Source of the DNA: Deferribacteres bacterium | Lineage (GTDB): Bacteria; Chrysiogenota; Deferribacteres; Deferribacterales; Geovibrionaceae | Assembly (NCBI GenBank): GCA_023395255.1 | Contig: JAEWZN010000007.1 | Span: forward strand, 372,001-436,000 | Length of the DNA stretch: 64,000 nt | Direction: 5' to 3' | Part shown: positions 34,904-43,524 of the stretch, piece by piece | How positions within the stretch are numbered: position 1 is the stretch's first letter | How the letters are laid out: the number at the start of each line of letters is the position of its first letter | The notes under the pieces: model-generated | The model's input: only the letters and a program-made list of their open reading frames with translations | Told to the model about the DNA's origin: nothing | Databases searched by the model: none | Position numbers and translations under genes: made by a program

Positions 34904-36211
34904 ATGAGGTATGATCTTGCCAAAAGCGGAAACGGCCTGACTTATGAGATACGCAACATAGTTAATGTTGCCACCAAACTCAGTCAGGCAGGTGTGGACA
35001 TTTACTGGGAAAACATAGGCGATCCCATTGTCAAAGGCGAAATTCTTCCGGACTGGATGAAAGAGGAACTCGCGAAAATTATCATGGATAACAACGCATA
35101 CGCCTATTCGCCCACCAAAGGCGTTCTGGAAACCAGAGAGTACATAGCCGCACAGGTTAACGCACGCGGCGGAGCGCAGATCACAGCGGAGGATATTATT
35201 TTCTTCAACGGTCTGGGCGACGCAATCGCGAGATCATACAGCGCGATCAGGGTTGATGCGAGGATCATCATGCCCGAACCCACATACTCCACGCACCTTC
35301 TGGCGGAGGTCCTCCATGCTTCCTTCCCGCCGAACACATACCAGATGAACCCATACAAACACTGGGCGCCGGATATTGACGAGCTTGAGAGCAAGGTGAG
35401 AAGCTTCCGCTCCATAGTGGGTATACTGGTAATCAACCCCGACAACCCCACCGGCTATGTCCATACGGAAGAAGGGCTCAGGCAGATAGTGCGCATCGCC
35501 AAAGAATATGACCTTATGCTCGTGTTTGATGAAATATACGCAAATATGTCCTACAACGGCTCAAAAACCGTGCTGCTCTCCGACATAATAGGCGATGTGC
35601 CCGGAATAAGCATGAAAGGGATCAGCAAGGAGTATCCCTGGCCCGGAGCGAGATGCGGCTGGATCGAGGTCTACAACTATGACAAAGACCCCGCTTTCCA
35701 GAGATATGTGGATGCCATCCTCACACAGAAAATGTCTGAGGTCTGCTCCACCACATTTCCGCAGATGTCCATTCCGCGCATAATGTCTCACCCTGAATAT
35801 AAGCCTTATCTCGCTGAAAAAATAAAGCATTACGAAAAACTCTCAAACATAGCCTACAGCATCCTGCGTGATGTCCCCTATGTAGTGGTGAACAGGACAA
35901 ACGGTGCGTTCTATATGTCTGTCGTGTTTAACGAGGCTGTCCTCAACAGCAAGCAGAAACTGCACATCGAGGACGAAGGCGTAAGAACATACGTGGAAAG
36001 CATAACTGGCTCCAGTATAGAGAATGACAAGCGTTTTGTTTACTATCTCCTCGGCGCCACAGGCATCTGCGTTGTTCCGCTTACATCATTCTTCACAAGC
36101 AAACCCGGCTTCCGCATGACACTCCTTGAACGAGATGCAGACCGCTTCGAATTCATGGTACGCCGCCTCGCCGAAAAAATAGTGGAATATGTAGAGTCTT
36201 CCGCAAGGTAA
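34904..36211 (+). CDS. class I/II PLP-dependent aminotransferase
   Basis: A 435-aa fold-type I aminotransferase. Seen are the PLP-phosphate region NGLGDAIARS, INPDNPTGYVH, VFDEIYANMSYNG and the Schiff-base lysine in GISKEYPWPGARCGW, with the carboxylate-binding GFRMTLLE near the C-terminus. The KEYPWPGARCGW form is shared by a subgroup annotated as pyridoxal-dependent alanine/aspartate aminotransferases (AlaA-like). The donor and acceptor cannot be read with confidence. GAGGGT precedes ATG 34904. A small ACCCG/CGGGT hairpin lies in the leader at 34857-34871. Confidence 0.85.
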   Translation: MRYDLAKSGNGLTYEIRNIVNVATKLSQAGVDIYWENIGDPIVKGEILPDWMKEELAKIIMDNNAYAYSPTKGVLETREYIAAQVNARGGAQITAEDIIFFNGLGDAIARSYSAIRVDARIIMPEPTYSTHLLAEVLHASFPPNTYQMNPYKHWAPDIDELESKVRSFRSIVGILVINPDNPTGYVHTEEGLRQIVRIAKEYDLMLVFDEIYANMSYNGSKTVLLSDIIGDVPGISMKGISKEYPWPGARCGWIEVYNYDKDPAFQRYVDAILTQKMSEVCSTTFPQMSIPRIMSHPEYKPYLAEKIKHYEKLSNIAYSILRDVPYVVVNRTNGAFYMSVVFNEAVLNSKQKLHIEDEGVRTYVESITGSSIENDKRFVYYLLGATGICVVPLTSFFTSKPGFRMTLLERDADRFEFMVRRLAEKIVEYVESSAR

Positions 36212-36215
36212 TACA

Positions 36216-36407
36216 TTCCCATTGACGGGAATGCGCCGTGCGCAGCGCAGCCGCATTCGGTTTTAAGAAGGATATTTTCTTGAAAAATTAAGGAAACCTT
36301 TCTTTAATGAAAAAGAAAGGTTTCCTCAAACTCCTTCCAAAGAAACCAAATCTTTTAAACCAGTTTTAAAATCTGCGAAGTCTCCTAAAGAGGCTTCGCC
36401 TTTTTTT
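36216..36407 (+). repeat. repeat fragment, 15-bp inverted repeat and terminator before dnaA
   Basis: The 307-base space 36212-36518 holds three items. A short fragment of the modular repeat: TTCCC/GGGAA hairpin then GCGCCGTGCGCAGCG (36216-36248). A perfect 15-bp inverted repeat AGGAAACCTTTCTTT/AAAGAAAGGTTTCCT (36291-36305 with 36312-36326). A terminator: GCGAAG/CTTCGC (36375-36380 with 36394-36399) followed by seven T to 36407. The remainder before dnaA is AT-rich with no cluster of DnaA boxes. Confidence 0.75.
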
Positions 36408-36518
36408 GCCTATTATCCCTTTTCGCGGAGAGGAAAAAGACATATACTGATCAGACATGCCTTATATGATTTATTCTCGGCGCGAAAAATAAAATCAGCT
36501 TATTGGAATTGCAGCACT

Positions 36519-37856
36519 ATGGAAGACGTAAAGATCTGGGAAGAAGTACTTAAAGAAGCGAAAAAACACTGCTCCGACGATGTGGTGTCCACATGGATAA
36601 AGCCTTTGCAGATGGTTGAGGTGAGGGGGGATCTGATCACCCTTCAGGCTCCGAACAAGTTCTATAAGAACTGGGTTGAGGAGAAATATCTTGATACATT
36701 GAAGAAAATATTCAATGAAGGGCTGTCCATTGATGCGGATGTGCTTATCATCACGGGTGATGCACCCAAGGCGCAGACAGTTTCTCAGGCTCCGGTGACT
36801 TCTTCCACAGTGGCGGACTACAAAATTCCGGCTGCTTCCAACCTCAACCGGGATTACATTTTTGAAAACTTCGTGGCGGGAAGTTCAAACCAGTTTTCAC
36901 ATGCCGCGTGCCTTGCGGTGTCCGAAGGGCATTTCCAGAAGTACAACCCGCTTTTCATTTACGGCGGTGTGGGTCTTGGAAAAACGCACCTCATGCAGGC
37001 GGCGGGCAACAGGATTATGGAGAGGTTCCCAAAACTCAAGGTTCTGTACATTACCTCGGAGACATTCACCAATGAGATGATCCAGTCGCTGAAAACCAAA
37101 AAAATGGATGAATTCAGAAGCAAATACCGCAATATAGATATGCTGCTTTTTGATGATGTTCAGTTTTTGGCCGGAAAACAGAGAAGCACAGAAGAATTTT
37201 TCTACACTTTCAATACATTGTACGAATCGCAGAAACAGATAATTCTCACCAGTGATAAAACGCCCAGTGAGATTCCCGACCTTGAGGAGAGGATGCGCAG
37301 CCGCTTTGCATGGGGGCTTATCGCGGATATTCAGGCTCCCTCAACGGAGGAGAAGGCTGCGATCATAATGAAGCGCGCAGACATAATGAATCTTAAGCTC
37401 TCCGATGAGCTTGGGATGTTCCTTGCTGAAAATATCAAAACGGAGAACATAAGGGAGCTTATAGGGGCTCTTGTCCGTCTCAGCGCTTACGCATCTTTCC
37501 ATAATGAACCGCTGAGCATAGCCCTTGCGCGGAAATCGCTTGATAAATTTCTTGTCCGCAAGGATAAAATGGTCACTGAGGAGAATATTATTGATGCTGT
37601 GACAGGCTACTTCAATGTGAAGATGAGTGACCTCAAATCCAAGAAGCGCACAAAAAGCATATCCCTGCCGAGACAGGTTGCCATGTATATATTAAGGAAC
37701 AAGCTGAATATTTCATTGCAGGAAGTGGGTGAACTCTTCGGCGGAAGGGACCATTCAACTGTTCTTCACTCAGTGCAGTCAATTGAAAAGAAATGCAAGG
37801 AAGACAAGGAGATTCAGGAGATTATAGCTGCACTTGAGAAGAGTCTGTACCAATGA
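36519..37856 (+). CDS. dnaA: chromosomal replication initiator DnaA
   Basis: A 445-aa initiator that binds DnaA boxes and opens oriC. Domain I is at the N-terminus (WEEVLKEAKKHCSDDVVSTW IKPL), the AAA+ domain III carries GGVGLGKTHLMQA and LLFDDVQFLAGK, and the DNA-binding domain IV has the DnaA signature GGRDHSTVLHS. dnaN, recF or gyrB, the frequent partners, do not follow; instead a repeat block and a Sel1 protein do, so dnaA stands alone here. No array of TTATNCACA boxes was seen on either side. Confidence 0.97.
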   Translation: MEDVKIWEEVLKEAKKHCSDDVVSTWIKPLQMVEVRGDLITLQAPNKFYKNWVEEKYLDTLKKIFNEGLSIDADVLIITGDAPKAQTVSQAPVTSSTVADYKIPAASNLNRDYIFENFVAGSSNQFSHAACLAVSEGHFQKYNPLFIYGGVGLGKTHLMQAAGNRIMERFPKLKVLYITSETFTNEMIQSLKTKKMDEFRSKYRNIDMLLFDDVQFLAGKQRSTEEFFYTFNTLYESQKQIILTSDKTPSEIPDLEERMRSRFAWGLIADIQAPSTEEKAAIIMKRADIMNLKLSDELGMFLAENIKTENIRELIGALVRLSAYASFHNEPLSIALARKSLDKFLVRKDKMVTEENIIDAVTGYFNVKMSDLKSKKRTKSISLPRQVAMYILRNKLNISLQEVGELFGGRDHSTVLHSVQSIEKKCKEDKEIQEIIAALEKSLYQ

Positions 37857-37860
37857 TGTC

Positions 37861-37988
37861 AAATCCTCCATCCATGTGAATTTGTTATACACGCTTGCGG
37901 CAGGTTAAACCTGCCTTCGCTGCGGTACGCGCTCCATTCCTTGGGTGGGTTTACGTCATTGCGAACCCTGAAAGGGTGAAGCAATCTC
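37861..37988 (-). repeat. modular GGA-hairpin repeat, minus-oriented copy, with 34-bp repeat copy 2
   Basis: Read on the minus strand: the 34-bp repeat (37955-37988), an A-like segment with CCCAAGGAATGG, the linker GCGTACCGCAGCGAAG, hairpin B GGCAGG-TTTAA-CCTGCC, GCAAGCGTGT, then a C hairpin AAATTC/GGATTT with CATGGATG in the loop. It lies between the dnaA stop and the converging Sel1 gene. Confidence 0.8.
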
Positions 37989-38009
37989 ATGCTGATGCCC
38001 GGAACCTTG

Positions 38010-38636
38010 CTACCCGTATGCCTTCATGGCGAGTTTGAACAGCCGCACGGCCTTTTTCAGGTCGGCCTTCACCCCTTTCCCTTCGTGATACATGCATGCG
38101 AGGTTATACAGAGCTTCCGGGTGACGCTGACCAGCCGCCATAGTCAGCCACTTCACAGCCTCTTCGTAATCCTTCATTGTTCCCTTGCCGGCTGCGTGCA
38201 TGAGCCCCAGTTTGTTCTGCGCATCGGCATTTCCCTGAGCCGCTGCTTTTGTGTAATATGCAAAGCTTTTGTCATAGTCCCGCATAACATATTTTGCTGC
38301 CTGATGGTAAAACCCCAGCTTGTACTGAGATTTGTCATGCCCTCTTTCTGCTGCTTCCTCAAGGAGTTTCACCGCCAGCAGCGGGTCTTTGTGTCCGGTG
38401 TCCCCTTTGATAAGTATCATCGCCGCGCGGTATGCCCCTTCGTTTACACCTCTTCTGGCGGAAGCTATGTAAAGCTTAAGCGCACGTCTCAGATCCTGCG
38501 GGAGGCCGAACCCGTTTTCATACATAGTGCCGAGGGCGAACACAGCCTCAGGGACATTTTCATCCGCAAGTGCGGAGAAGATGCGGTAGGCCTTATTAAA
38601 ATTCTTTTCCTCAAGGGCAGCTGCACCCTTTTCCAT
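38010..38636 (-). CDS. Sel1-repeat (TPR-like) protein
   Basis: A 208-aa solenoid of about five 36-residue Sel1-like repeats, each with the pattern A-x-x-x-L-G-x-x-Y-x-x-G-x-G (for example AVFALGTMYENGFGLPQD, AQNKLGLMHAAGKGTMKD, ALYNLACMYHEGKGVKAD). Such proteins scaffold protein-protein contacts. There is no signal peptide in this frame, so it is presumably cytoplasmic, and no partner is suggested by the neighbours. It converges on dnaA. Confidence 0.85.
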   Translation of the reverse strand: MEKGAAALEEKNFNKAYRIFSALADENVPEAVFALGTMYENGFGLPQDLRRALKLYIASARRGVNEGAYRAAMILIKGDTGHKDPLLAVKLLEEAAERGHDKSQYKLGFYHQAAKYVMRDYDKSFAYYTKAAAQGNADAQNKLGLMHAAGKGTMKDYEEAVKWLTMAAGQRHPEALYNLACMYHEGKGVKADLKKAVRLFKLAMKAYG

Positions 38637-38815
38637 AGTGGGTTTTCCTGCGGCGAAGAAAATCCTTTTAAGCAGTTTTATTTTAAGGCTCCTTTAACTG
38701 TGTGATGCTACAGATAACAGGTGTTATGCCACAATTAGCTTTATTTTTTAACAGTTTTATTATAGTATGCAGTTTTTACAGGGGTAAGACCAATTTATTT
38801 CAGGGAGTTACGGGG

Positions 38816-38986
38816 ATGAGCAGGAAAAATTCCGATTCCGATAAGGTTCAGGCTGTTGAAGTCAAGTGCCCGAAGTGCGAGTTTACCCAAATCAAATATA
38901 TCCCTAAAGAGCAGATCGGTAAATGTCCCGAATGCGGCTCCAACATGATTATCTCAGAAATTCTTGAAGAAGGAAAATCCTATTAG
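38816..38986 (+). CDS. small zinc-ribbon protein
   Basis: A 56-aa protein with two CxxC pairs, VKCPKCEFTQIKYIP and GKCPECGSNM, forming a zinc ribbon like those of rubredoxin-like or transcription-factor-type fingers. The frame extends further upstream to 38702, but I prefer ATG 38816, since the added N-terminus is a hydrophobic stretch with poor coding character. It is 11 bases upstream of the amino acid binding-protein gene and may share its transcript. Function unknown. Confidence 0.65.
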   Translation: MSRKNSDSDKVQAVEVKCPKCEFTQIKYIPKEQIGKCPECGSNMIISEILEEGKSY

Positions 38987-38997
38987 GAGGAAGTAAT

Positions 38998-39831
38998 ATG
39001 AAAAAATTACTGGTAATTCTTGCCGTAATGCTGATGAGCTTTGCCTGCTCATCCGAAAAAAAAGAGGCAGCCACTGCTGGTTCCGCTCCCGCTGCGGCCG
39101 GTTCCGTGCTTGACGAGATAGTGAAAAGAGGCGAACTTCATGTCGGTCTTGAAGCTGGCTACATGCCCTTTGAACTCAAGAACAAACAGGGCGATATTGT
39201 GGGCTTCGACGTTGATATGGCTGAAAGAATGGCAAAAGACCTCGGTGTTAAGCTTGTTCTTGTGAACACAGCATGGGATGGAATCATTCCTTCTCTTCTC
39301 ACCAAAAAGTTCGACATTATCATGTCCGGCATGACTGTTACTCCTGAAAGAAATATTCAGGTTAACTTCGCAAACCCCTACATCACAATCGGCCAGACTA
39401 TACTTATCCACAAAAAACATGAAGGCGTTATTAAAAGCTACACCGATCTTAATGATCCCAAATACATAATCTCAACAAAACTCGGCGTAACTGCTGACTA
39501 TGCAACTAAGAGATATATGCCCAACGCCACAATCAGACTGTTCGAAACTGAGCAGGAAGCTGTTATGGAAGTTATCAACGGCAAAGCGGATGCTTTCGTT
39601 TATGACCTTCCCTACAACGCGTCTTTCTTCTCTCAGAACAGCGAGAACCTTGTTTTTCTTGATGACCCCTTCACTTACGAACCCCTCGCATGGGCGATCA
39701 GAAAGGGCGACTACGACTTTATGAACTGGCTTAACAACTTCCTTGCTCAGGTCAAAGGCGATGGTTTCTACGAGGAAACATATAACAAATGGTTCCTTTC
39801 CAGCGACTGGCTGAAAGACGTTCAGGAATAA
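38998..39831 (+). CDS. polar amino acid ABC transporter, substrate-binding lipoprotein
   Basis: A 277-aa family 3 solute-binding protein. The signal sequence MKKLLVILAVMLMSFAC ends in a lipobox (MSFAC), so it is anchored as a lipoprotein at Cys17. The mature part begins with a low-complexity linker, then LDEIVKRGELHVGLEAGYMP, FELKNKQGDIVGFDVDMAER and DIIMSGMTVTPER, hallmark segments of His/Gln/Arg-type binding proteins. AGGAGG is upstream. It is the first gene of a three-gene transporter operon; which amino acid is bound is unknown. Confidence 0.93.
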   Translation: MKKLLVILAVMLMSFACSSEKKEAATAGSAPAAAGSVLDEIVKRGELHVGLEAGYMPFELKNKQGDIVGFDVDMAERMAKDLGVKLVLVNTAWDGIIPSLLTKKFDIIMSGMTVTPERNIQVNFANPYITIGQTILIHKKHEGVIKSYTDLNDPKYIISTKLGVTADYATKRYMPNATIRLFETEQEAVMEVINGKADAFVYDLPYNASFFSQNSENLVFLDDPFTYEPLAWAIRKGDYDFMNWLNNFLAQVKGDGFYEETYNKWFLSSDWLKDVQE

Positions 39832-39847
39832 TACGGAGTAGGTTATA

Positions 39848-40792
39848 GTGTCCCGTTCAGCAAAAGACCTCGCCTGGAATATTGCGTTTTATGCGCTGAT
39901 TGCCGCCATGATAGGCGGCCTGTATGTAGCTACGCTTGAAATTGACTACAAGTGGCGCTGGAACAGGATTCCCCAGTTCATCATCTACTCTGCGGAGGAG
40001 ACAGTCAAGGCTCCCTTTGACGGCAGAGCCGTTGTTCAGAAAGGGAAGATCAGTGTTGTCCCCCACGATGGAGGCGAGCCCTTCGTTGTAACGAAACCGC
40101 AGGAAAGCAAACTGGGTGACGGCGATACGGTACTGAAAGGGCACACTGTTGCCGTGAATAAATCGTGGAAGGCAGGCCCGCTTTTAATCGGGCTTGCCAC
40201 CACACTTCAAATATCGTTCTTTTCGATAATTTTCGCCGTAATCATCGGCGTTTTTGCCGGGCTTGCGAGAATTTCGCGCAACCCGCTGTTCAAGAAGCTC
40301 TCCATTCTTTATGTTGAGCTCATCAGAGGCACTCCGCTTCTGGTGCAGATATTCATATTCTATTTCTTTATCGGAACCGTCCTTTCCCTCGACCGCTTTA
40401 CGGCGGGCGTTGCGGCTCTGGCGGTGTTCACCGGCGCATATGTGGCAGAGATTGTCCGCGCAGGTATTCAGTCAATCCACAAAGGACAGATGGAAGCTGC
40501 CCGAAGCCTCGGCATGAGCTATACAAAGGCGATGATTCATGTGGTTCTTCCTCAGGCTGTCAAAAGAACTCTCCCTCCCATGGCGGGTCAGTTCATTTCA
40601 CTCATAAAAGACTCCTCCCTTGTTTCGGTAATCTCCATTACCGACCTCACAAAGGCCGGCAGGGAGGTCAGCGCCACCACTTTCAGCCCGTTTGAGACAT
40701 GGTTCACGGTTGCGCTTCTTTATCTTGTGCTCACATCAGGTCTTTCCGTTCTGGTGCAGAAGCTTGAAAAGAAAATGGCAAGCAGTGATTAA
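39848..40792 (+). CDS. polar amino acid ABC transporter permease with N-terminal periplasmic insert
   Basis: A 314-aa inner-membrane permease of the HisM/GlnP type. After an N-terminal membrane helix ([20 protein letters not shown]) come about 75 non-membrane residues, then four to five helices with the coupling [10 protein letters not shown] region that contacts the ATPase. The extra segment contains [19 protein letters not shown] and [15 protein letters not shown], which resembles a lipoyl/hammerhead-like beta fold and is not part of a standard GlnP (about 220-240 aa). It starts with GTG 39848. The operon partner genes are directly on both sides. Confidence 0.9.
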   Translation: MSRSAKDLAWNIAFYALIAAMIGGLYVATLEIDYKWRWNRIPQFIIYSAEETVKAPFDGRAVVQKGKISVVPHDGGEPFVVTKPQESKLGDGDTVLKGHTVAVNKSWKAGPLLIGLATTLQISFFSIIFAVIIGVFAGLARISRNPLFKKLSILYVELIRGTPLLVQIFIFYFFIGTVLSLDRFTAGVAALAVFTGAYVAEIVRAGIQSIHKGQMEAARSLGMSYTKAMIHVVLPQAVKRTLPPMAGQFISLIKDSSLVSVISITDLTKAGREVSATTFSPFETWFTVALLYLVLTSGLSVLVQKLEKKMASSD

Positions 40793-40806
40793 AGGGAGGC
40801 GCGCAG

Positions 40807-41532
40807 ATGATTAAAGCAAGAGATGTGGTAAAAACCTACCCCAACGGCGTTAAGGCGCTTAAGGGTGTTGATCTGGATGTAGCTCAGGGAGAGGTGGTGG
40901 TTATCATCGGTCCTTCCGGTTCGGGCAAATCCACAATGCTGAGAACACTTAATCTCCTTGAAGAAGTTACTTCGGGAGAAATTGAGATAGACGGAAACTC
41001 GCTCACGCATCCCAAAACGAACATAAACAAGCTTCGTGAGGATGTGGGGATGGTTTTCCAGAGCTTCAACCTTTTCCCTCATAAGACTGTGCTGGGCAAT
41101 ATCATTCTTGCTCCGGTCAAGGTGAAGAATATGAAGCACGATGAAGCTGTTAAGATAGCTGAAAACCTGCTTGCGAAAGTCGGCCTTGCCGACAAGCGAG
41201 ACAGCTACCCGTCCCAGCTTTCCGGCGGTCAGCAGCAGAGGGTGGCAATAGCCAGAGCTCTCGCCATGCGCCCGAAGGTCATGCTTTTTGACGAACCTAC
41301 CAGCGCACTCGATCCTGAGATGATAGGAGAGGTGCTCGATGTTATAAAAACCCTCGCCAAGGAGGGGATGACAATGGTTGTGGTCACTCATGAAATGGGC
41401 TTTGCCCGTGAGGTGTCAGATCGTGTTGTTTTCATGGATGAGGGGCTCAAAATCGAAGAAAACACTCCTGAGGAGATTTATAACAATCCTCAGAATGACA
41501 GGCTAAAAAAATTCCTCAGCCAGATACTGTAA
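40807..41532 (+). CDS. polar amino acid ABC transporter ATP-binding protein
   Basis: A 241-aa ATPase of the GlnQ/HisP group. Walker [16 protein letters not shown]-loop [16 protein letters not shown], signature [16 protein letters not shown], Walker [15 protein letters not shown] and the H-loop [13 protein letters not shown] are all present and normal. It powers the permease encoded 14 bases upstream. A converging hairpin lies just after its stop. Confidence 0.96.
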   Translation: MIKARDVVKTYPNGVKALKGVDLDVAQGEVVVIIGPSGSGKSTMLRTLNLLEEVTSGEIEIDGNSLTHPKTNINKLREDVGMVFQSFNLFPHKTVLGNIILAPVKVKNMKHDEAVKIAENLLAKVGLADKRDSYPSQLSGGQQQRVAIARALAMRPKVMLFDEPTSALDPEMIGEVLDVIKTLAKEGMTMVVVTHEMGFAREVSDRVVFMDEGLKIEENTPEEIYNNPQNDRLKKFLSQIL

Positions 41533-41541
41533 TATGGAGCA

Positions 41542-41563
41542 GGGAGGCTTTCATGAGCCTCCC
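41542..41563. terminator. bidirectional hairpin between transporter operon and mltB
   Basis: GGGAGGCT (41542-41549) pairs with AGCCTCCC (41556-41563). It overlaps the 3' end of mltB and is followed by GTATTT on the plus strand. Confidence 0.55.
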
Positions 41564-42543
41564 GTATTTCCCGCTTCCAGCCTTTTTCTTTCCTCTTCAA
41601 TGTTTTTGCTTATGAGAAGAACAGCCAGAGCATAGTTGGCGCTGTTGTTGTAACGCATTATTGTTCTGAAATTGCTGAATATCGCCCAGTGTTCAAAGCC
41701 TTTATCCGTCTGGAGGCGTATTACGTTCACTTTCTCCTCCGGATTTGCCGTAAGAGCAAAGATTATGCCTGCATCCTCAAGCTCTTTTACTGTGAATTTC
41801 GGGTCGTACCCCTGCCCAAGAAAACTGTCAAACCCTGAGCCGCGAAGCTTTATTGCGGTGGGTTTATCCTTCTGCCAGCCGAATTTGGCAAGGTAGTTGC
41901 CGACGCTGCCTATTGCATCCGTTTTGCTGTTTACAAGATCGACTATATTATCTCCGCCGAAATCAACGCCGTATTTGCTTATGTTGCTGGGCATAAACTG
42001 CGGTATGCCCACAGCACCTGCGTATGAGCTCATGAATGAGAAGGGATCCATGCCGTTCTTTTCCGCATAGGCTAAAAGCGCTTCAAGCTCGGAGCGGAAG
42101 TAGTCCGCACGTCTGGGATAATAAAAACCCAGAGTGGAAAGCACGTCCACAGCTCTGTGAGGCAGCTTGTAATCCCCGTAGTTGGTTTCAACGGCAAGTA
42201 TGGCGGCGATTATTTCCGGCGTGACCCCGTATTGTGCGTACGCCAGCTCAAGGCTCGGTCTGTGCTCAAGGTAAAACCTGCCGCCTTTATTGCTGCGGTT
42301 GTCAGTTACCATGCTCTTCCGGTACATCCCCCAGCCGCTTTTCTCGAACTGTCTGTCCATGAGGGAGAGAGCCTTGTCGGAATATTCGGCGCTTTGGATA
42401 AGCAGAGCAGTTTTCAGCGGATCAATGCCGTATTTCGAGTACAGCCTGTCCGCAAATGCGAGGGCTTCGTCAGTGAGAGGGACGGCAAATGAGGGGGTTC
42501 CGGTGAATGCCACGAGCAGCAGTGTGATAATAAGTTTTTTCAT
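41551..42543 (-). CDS. mltB: lytic murein transglycosylase B-like
   Basis: A 330-aa peptidoglycan lyase of the MltB/SltB type. The signal peptide MKKLIITLLLVAFTGTPSFA ends in a type I cleavage site and has no lipobox Cys, so the enzyme is soluble in the periplasm. The catalytic Glu lies in AAILAVETNYGDY, followed by AVDVLSTLGFYYPRRADYFR and GAVGIPQFMPS, the family hallmarks. It cleaves glycan strands to 1,6-anhydromuropeptides. It is transcribed divergently from rpe. Confidence 0.92.
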   Translation of the reverse strand: MKKLIITLLLVAFTGTPSFAVPLTDEALAFADRLYSKYGIDPLKTALLIQSAEYSDKALSLMDRQFEKSGWGMYRKSMVTDNRSNKGGRFYLEHRPSLELAYAQYGVTPEIIAAILAVETNYGDYKLPHRAVDVLSTLGFYYPRRADYFRSELEALLAYAEKNGMDPFSFMSSYAGAVGIPQFMPSNISKYGVDFGGDNIVDLVNSKTDAIGSVGNYLAKFGWQKDKPTAIKLRGSGFDSFLGQGYDPKFTVKELEDAGIIFALTANPEEKVNVIRLQTDKGFEHWAIFSNFRTIMRYNNSANYALAVLLISKNIEEERKRLEAGNTGGS

Positions 42544-42617
42544 AGATGTTCTATCGGCTCCGGTTATTGCGATCGTTATATAAAATTTGTAAAAAACGCA
42601 GTGGTTCCTTTAATTTG

Positions 42618-42645
42618 TTGACATTCATACACCGATGAATATCAT
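42618..42645 (+). promoter_or_regulatory. promoter of rpe, probably leaderless
   Basis: TTGACA (42618-42623), 16-base spacer, TATCAT (42640-42645). The ATG at 42652 falls at the expected transcription start, and no ribosome site is present. Confidence 0.6.
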
Positions 42646-42651
42646 AGCCCG

Positions 42652-43290
42652 ATGATAGTTGCACCTTCAATACTCAGCGCAGATTTTTCAAGACTGGCCG
42701 AAGAGATACAAGCCATCGACAAAGGCGGGGCGGACTGGATCCACCTTGATGTCATGGACGGTGTCTTCGTGCCTAACATCACCTTCGGTGCGCCGGTGGT
42801 GAAGCATCTTCGCAAAACCACCGAAAAACCCTTTGACGTGCATCTCATGATCATCGACCCGGACAGATACATCAGGGATTTTGCCGATGCGGGCTCAAAC
42901 CTCATCACAGTGCATTATGAAGCGTGCACACACCTTCACAGAACAGTGAGCGAGATCAAAGTTCACGGATGCAGGGCAGGTGTCTCTCTTAATCCCCACA
43001 CCCCTGTTTCTGTTCTGGAGGAGATTCTGCCGTTTCTGGATATGGTGCTGATAATGTCTGTAAACCCCGGTTTCGGCGGGCAGAAGTTTATAGAGAGCTC
43101 TGCCGCCAAGGTTGCAAAACTCGCCGAAATGAAGAAGGCTCTCAGACCTGAGCTTATCATTGAGGTTGACGGCGGGGTGACCGACAAAAATGTAAAAATC
43201 CTTGAAGAAGCCGGCTGCAATGCAGTAGTTGCCGGAAGCTACGTTTTCGGCGCATCCTCATACGCTGACGCTATAAAATCACTTAAATAA
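42652..43290 (+). CDS. rpe: ribulose-phosphate 3-epimerase
   Basis: A 212-aa TIM-barrel enzyme that interconverts ribulose-5-P and xylulose-5-P in the pentose phosphate pathway. Signature segments are IVAPSILSADFSRLAEEI, HLDVMDGVFVPNITFG (metal and active-site Asp), VDVHLM-like FDVHLMI, MSVNPGFGGQKF and VDGGVTDKNV. The length is normal. ATG 42652 has no upstream ribosome site and lies where transcription should start, so it may be translated from a leaderless mRNA. Confidence 0.97.
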   Translation: MIVAPSILSADFSRLAEEIQAIDKGGADWIHLDVMDGVFVPNITFGAPVVKHLRKTTEKPFDVHLMIIDPDRYIRDFADAGSNLITVHYEACTHLHRTVSEIKVHGCRAGVSLNPHTPVSVLEEILPFLDMVLIMSVNPGFGGQKFIESSAAKVAKLAEMKKALRPELIIEVDGGVTDKNVKILEEAGCNAVVAGSYVFGASSYADAIKSLK

Positions 43291-43355
43291 TCCATTTCAT
43301 TTACGTCTTTTAACATATTTTAACATTTTTCAAGTGAAGACAGTCCTTTATCGTG

Positions 43356-43440
43356 TTGCCCATTATTCCCGCTCCGTGGTATAATTACTACAAAAGATGT
43401 GTTACGCCTTTTTCACTTGTAAGCCCTGCGAAACTATAAT
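43356..43440 (+). promoter_or_regulatory. two tandem promoters upstream of a structured RNA and response regulator
   Basis: First: TTGCCC (43356-43361), 18 bases, TATAAT (43380-43385). Second: TTCACT (43412-43417), 17 bases, TATAAT (43435-43440). The second would start transcription near 43447. Confidence 0.6.
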
Positions 43441-43445
43441 GGCGG

Positions 43446-43510
43446 ACACGGGTCTTGGAGATAAGCGGCATGCTGCTGTGCCCGAACCTTTTTCGGTATT
43501 CGGGCATTTT
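43446..43510 (+). ncRNA. candidate structured RNA (small RNA or leader switch)
   Basis: Directly downstream of a TATAAT promoter, this ~65-base stretch can form a terminator-like hairpin (TGCCCGAA 43479-43486 with TTCGGGCA 43499-43506, then TTTT). Alternatively CGGGT (43449-43453) can pair with GCCCG (43480-43484), which excludes the first. A third small hairpin, AGCGG/CTGCT (about 43464-43477), sits between. No open reading frame of note. It matches no riboswitch I recognise. It could be a small RNA, or a switch for the repeat block and response regulator downstream. Confidence 0.4.
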
Positions 43511-43524
43511 CAGTCTTCAAAAAT

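Noticed and set aside
36212..38009. oriC next to dnaA
   Set aside because: Only isolated weak TTATNCACA-like words (for example TTATACACG near 37875) are present, with no cluster and no AT-rich unwinding stretch I can defend; dnaN does not follow.
38702..38815. Longer N-terminus for the zinc-ribbon gene
   Set aside because: The added part is hydrophobic, lacks a ribosome site and crosses a likely promoter; ATG 38816 fits better.
41542..41563. Small RNA between the transporter operon and mltB
   Set aside because: Only a single hairpin at convergent gene ends, best read as a shared terminator.
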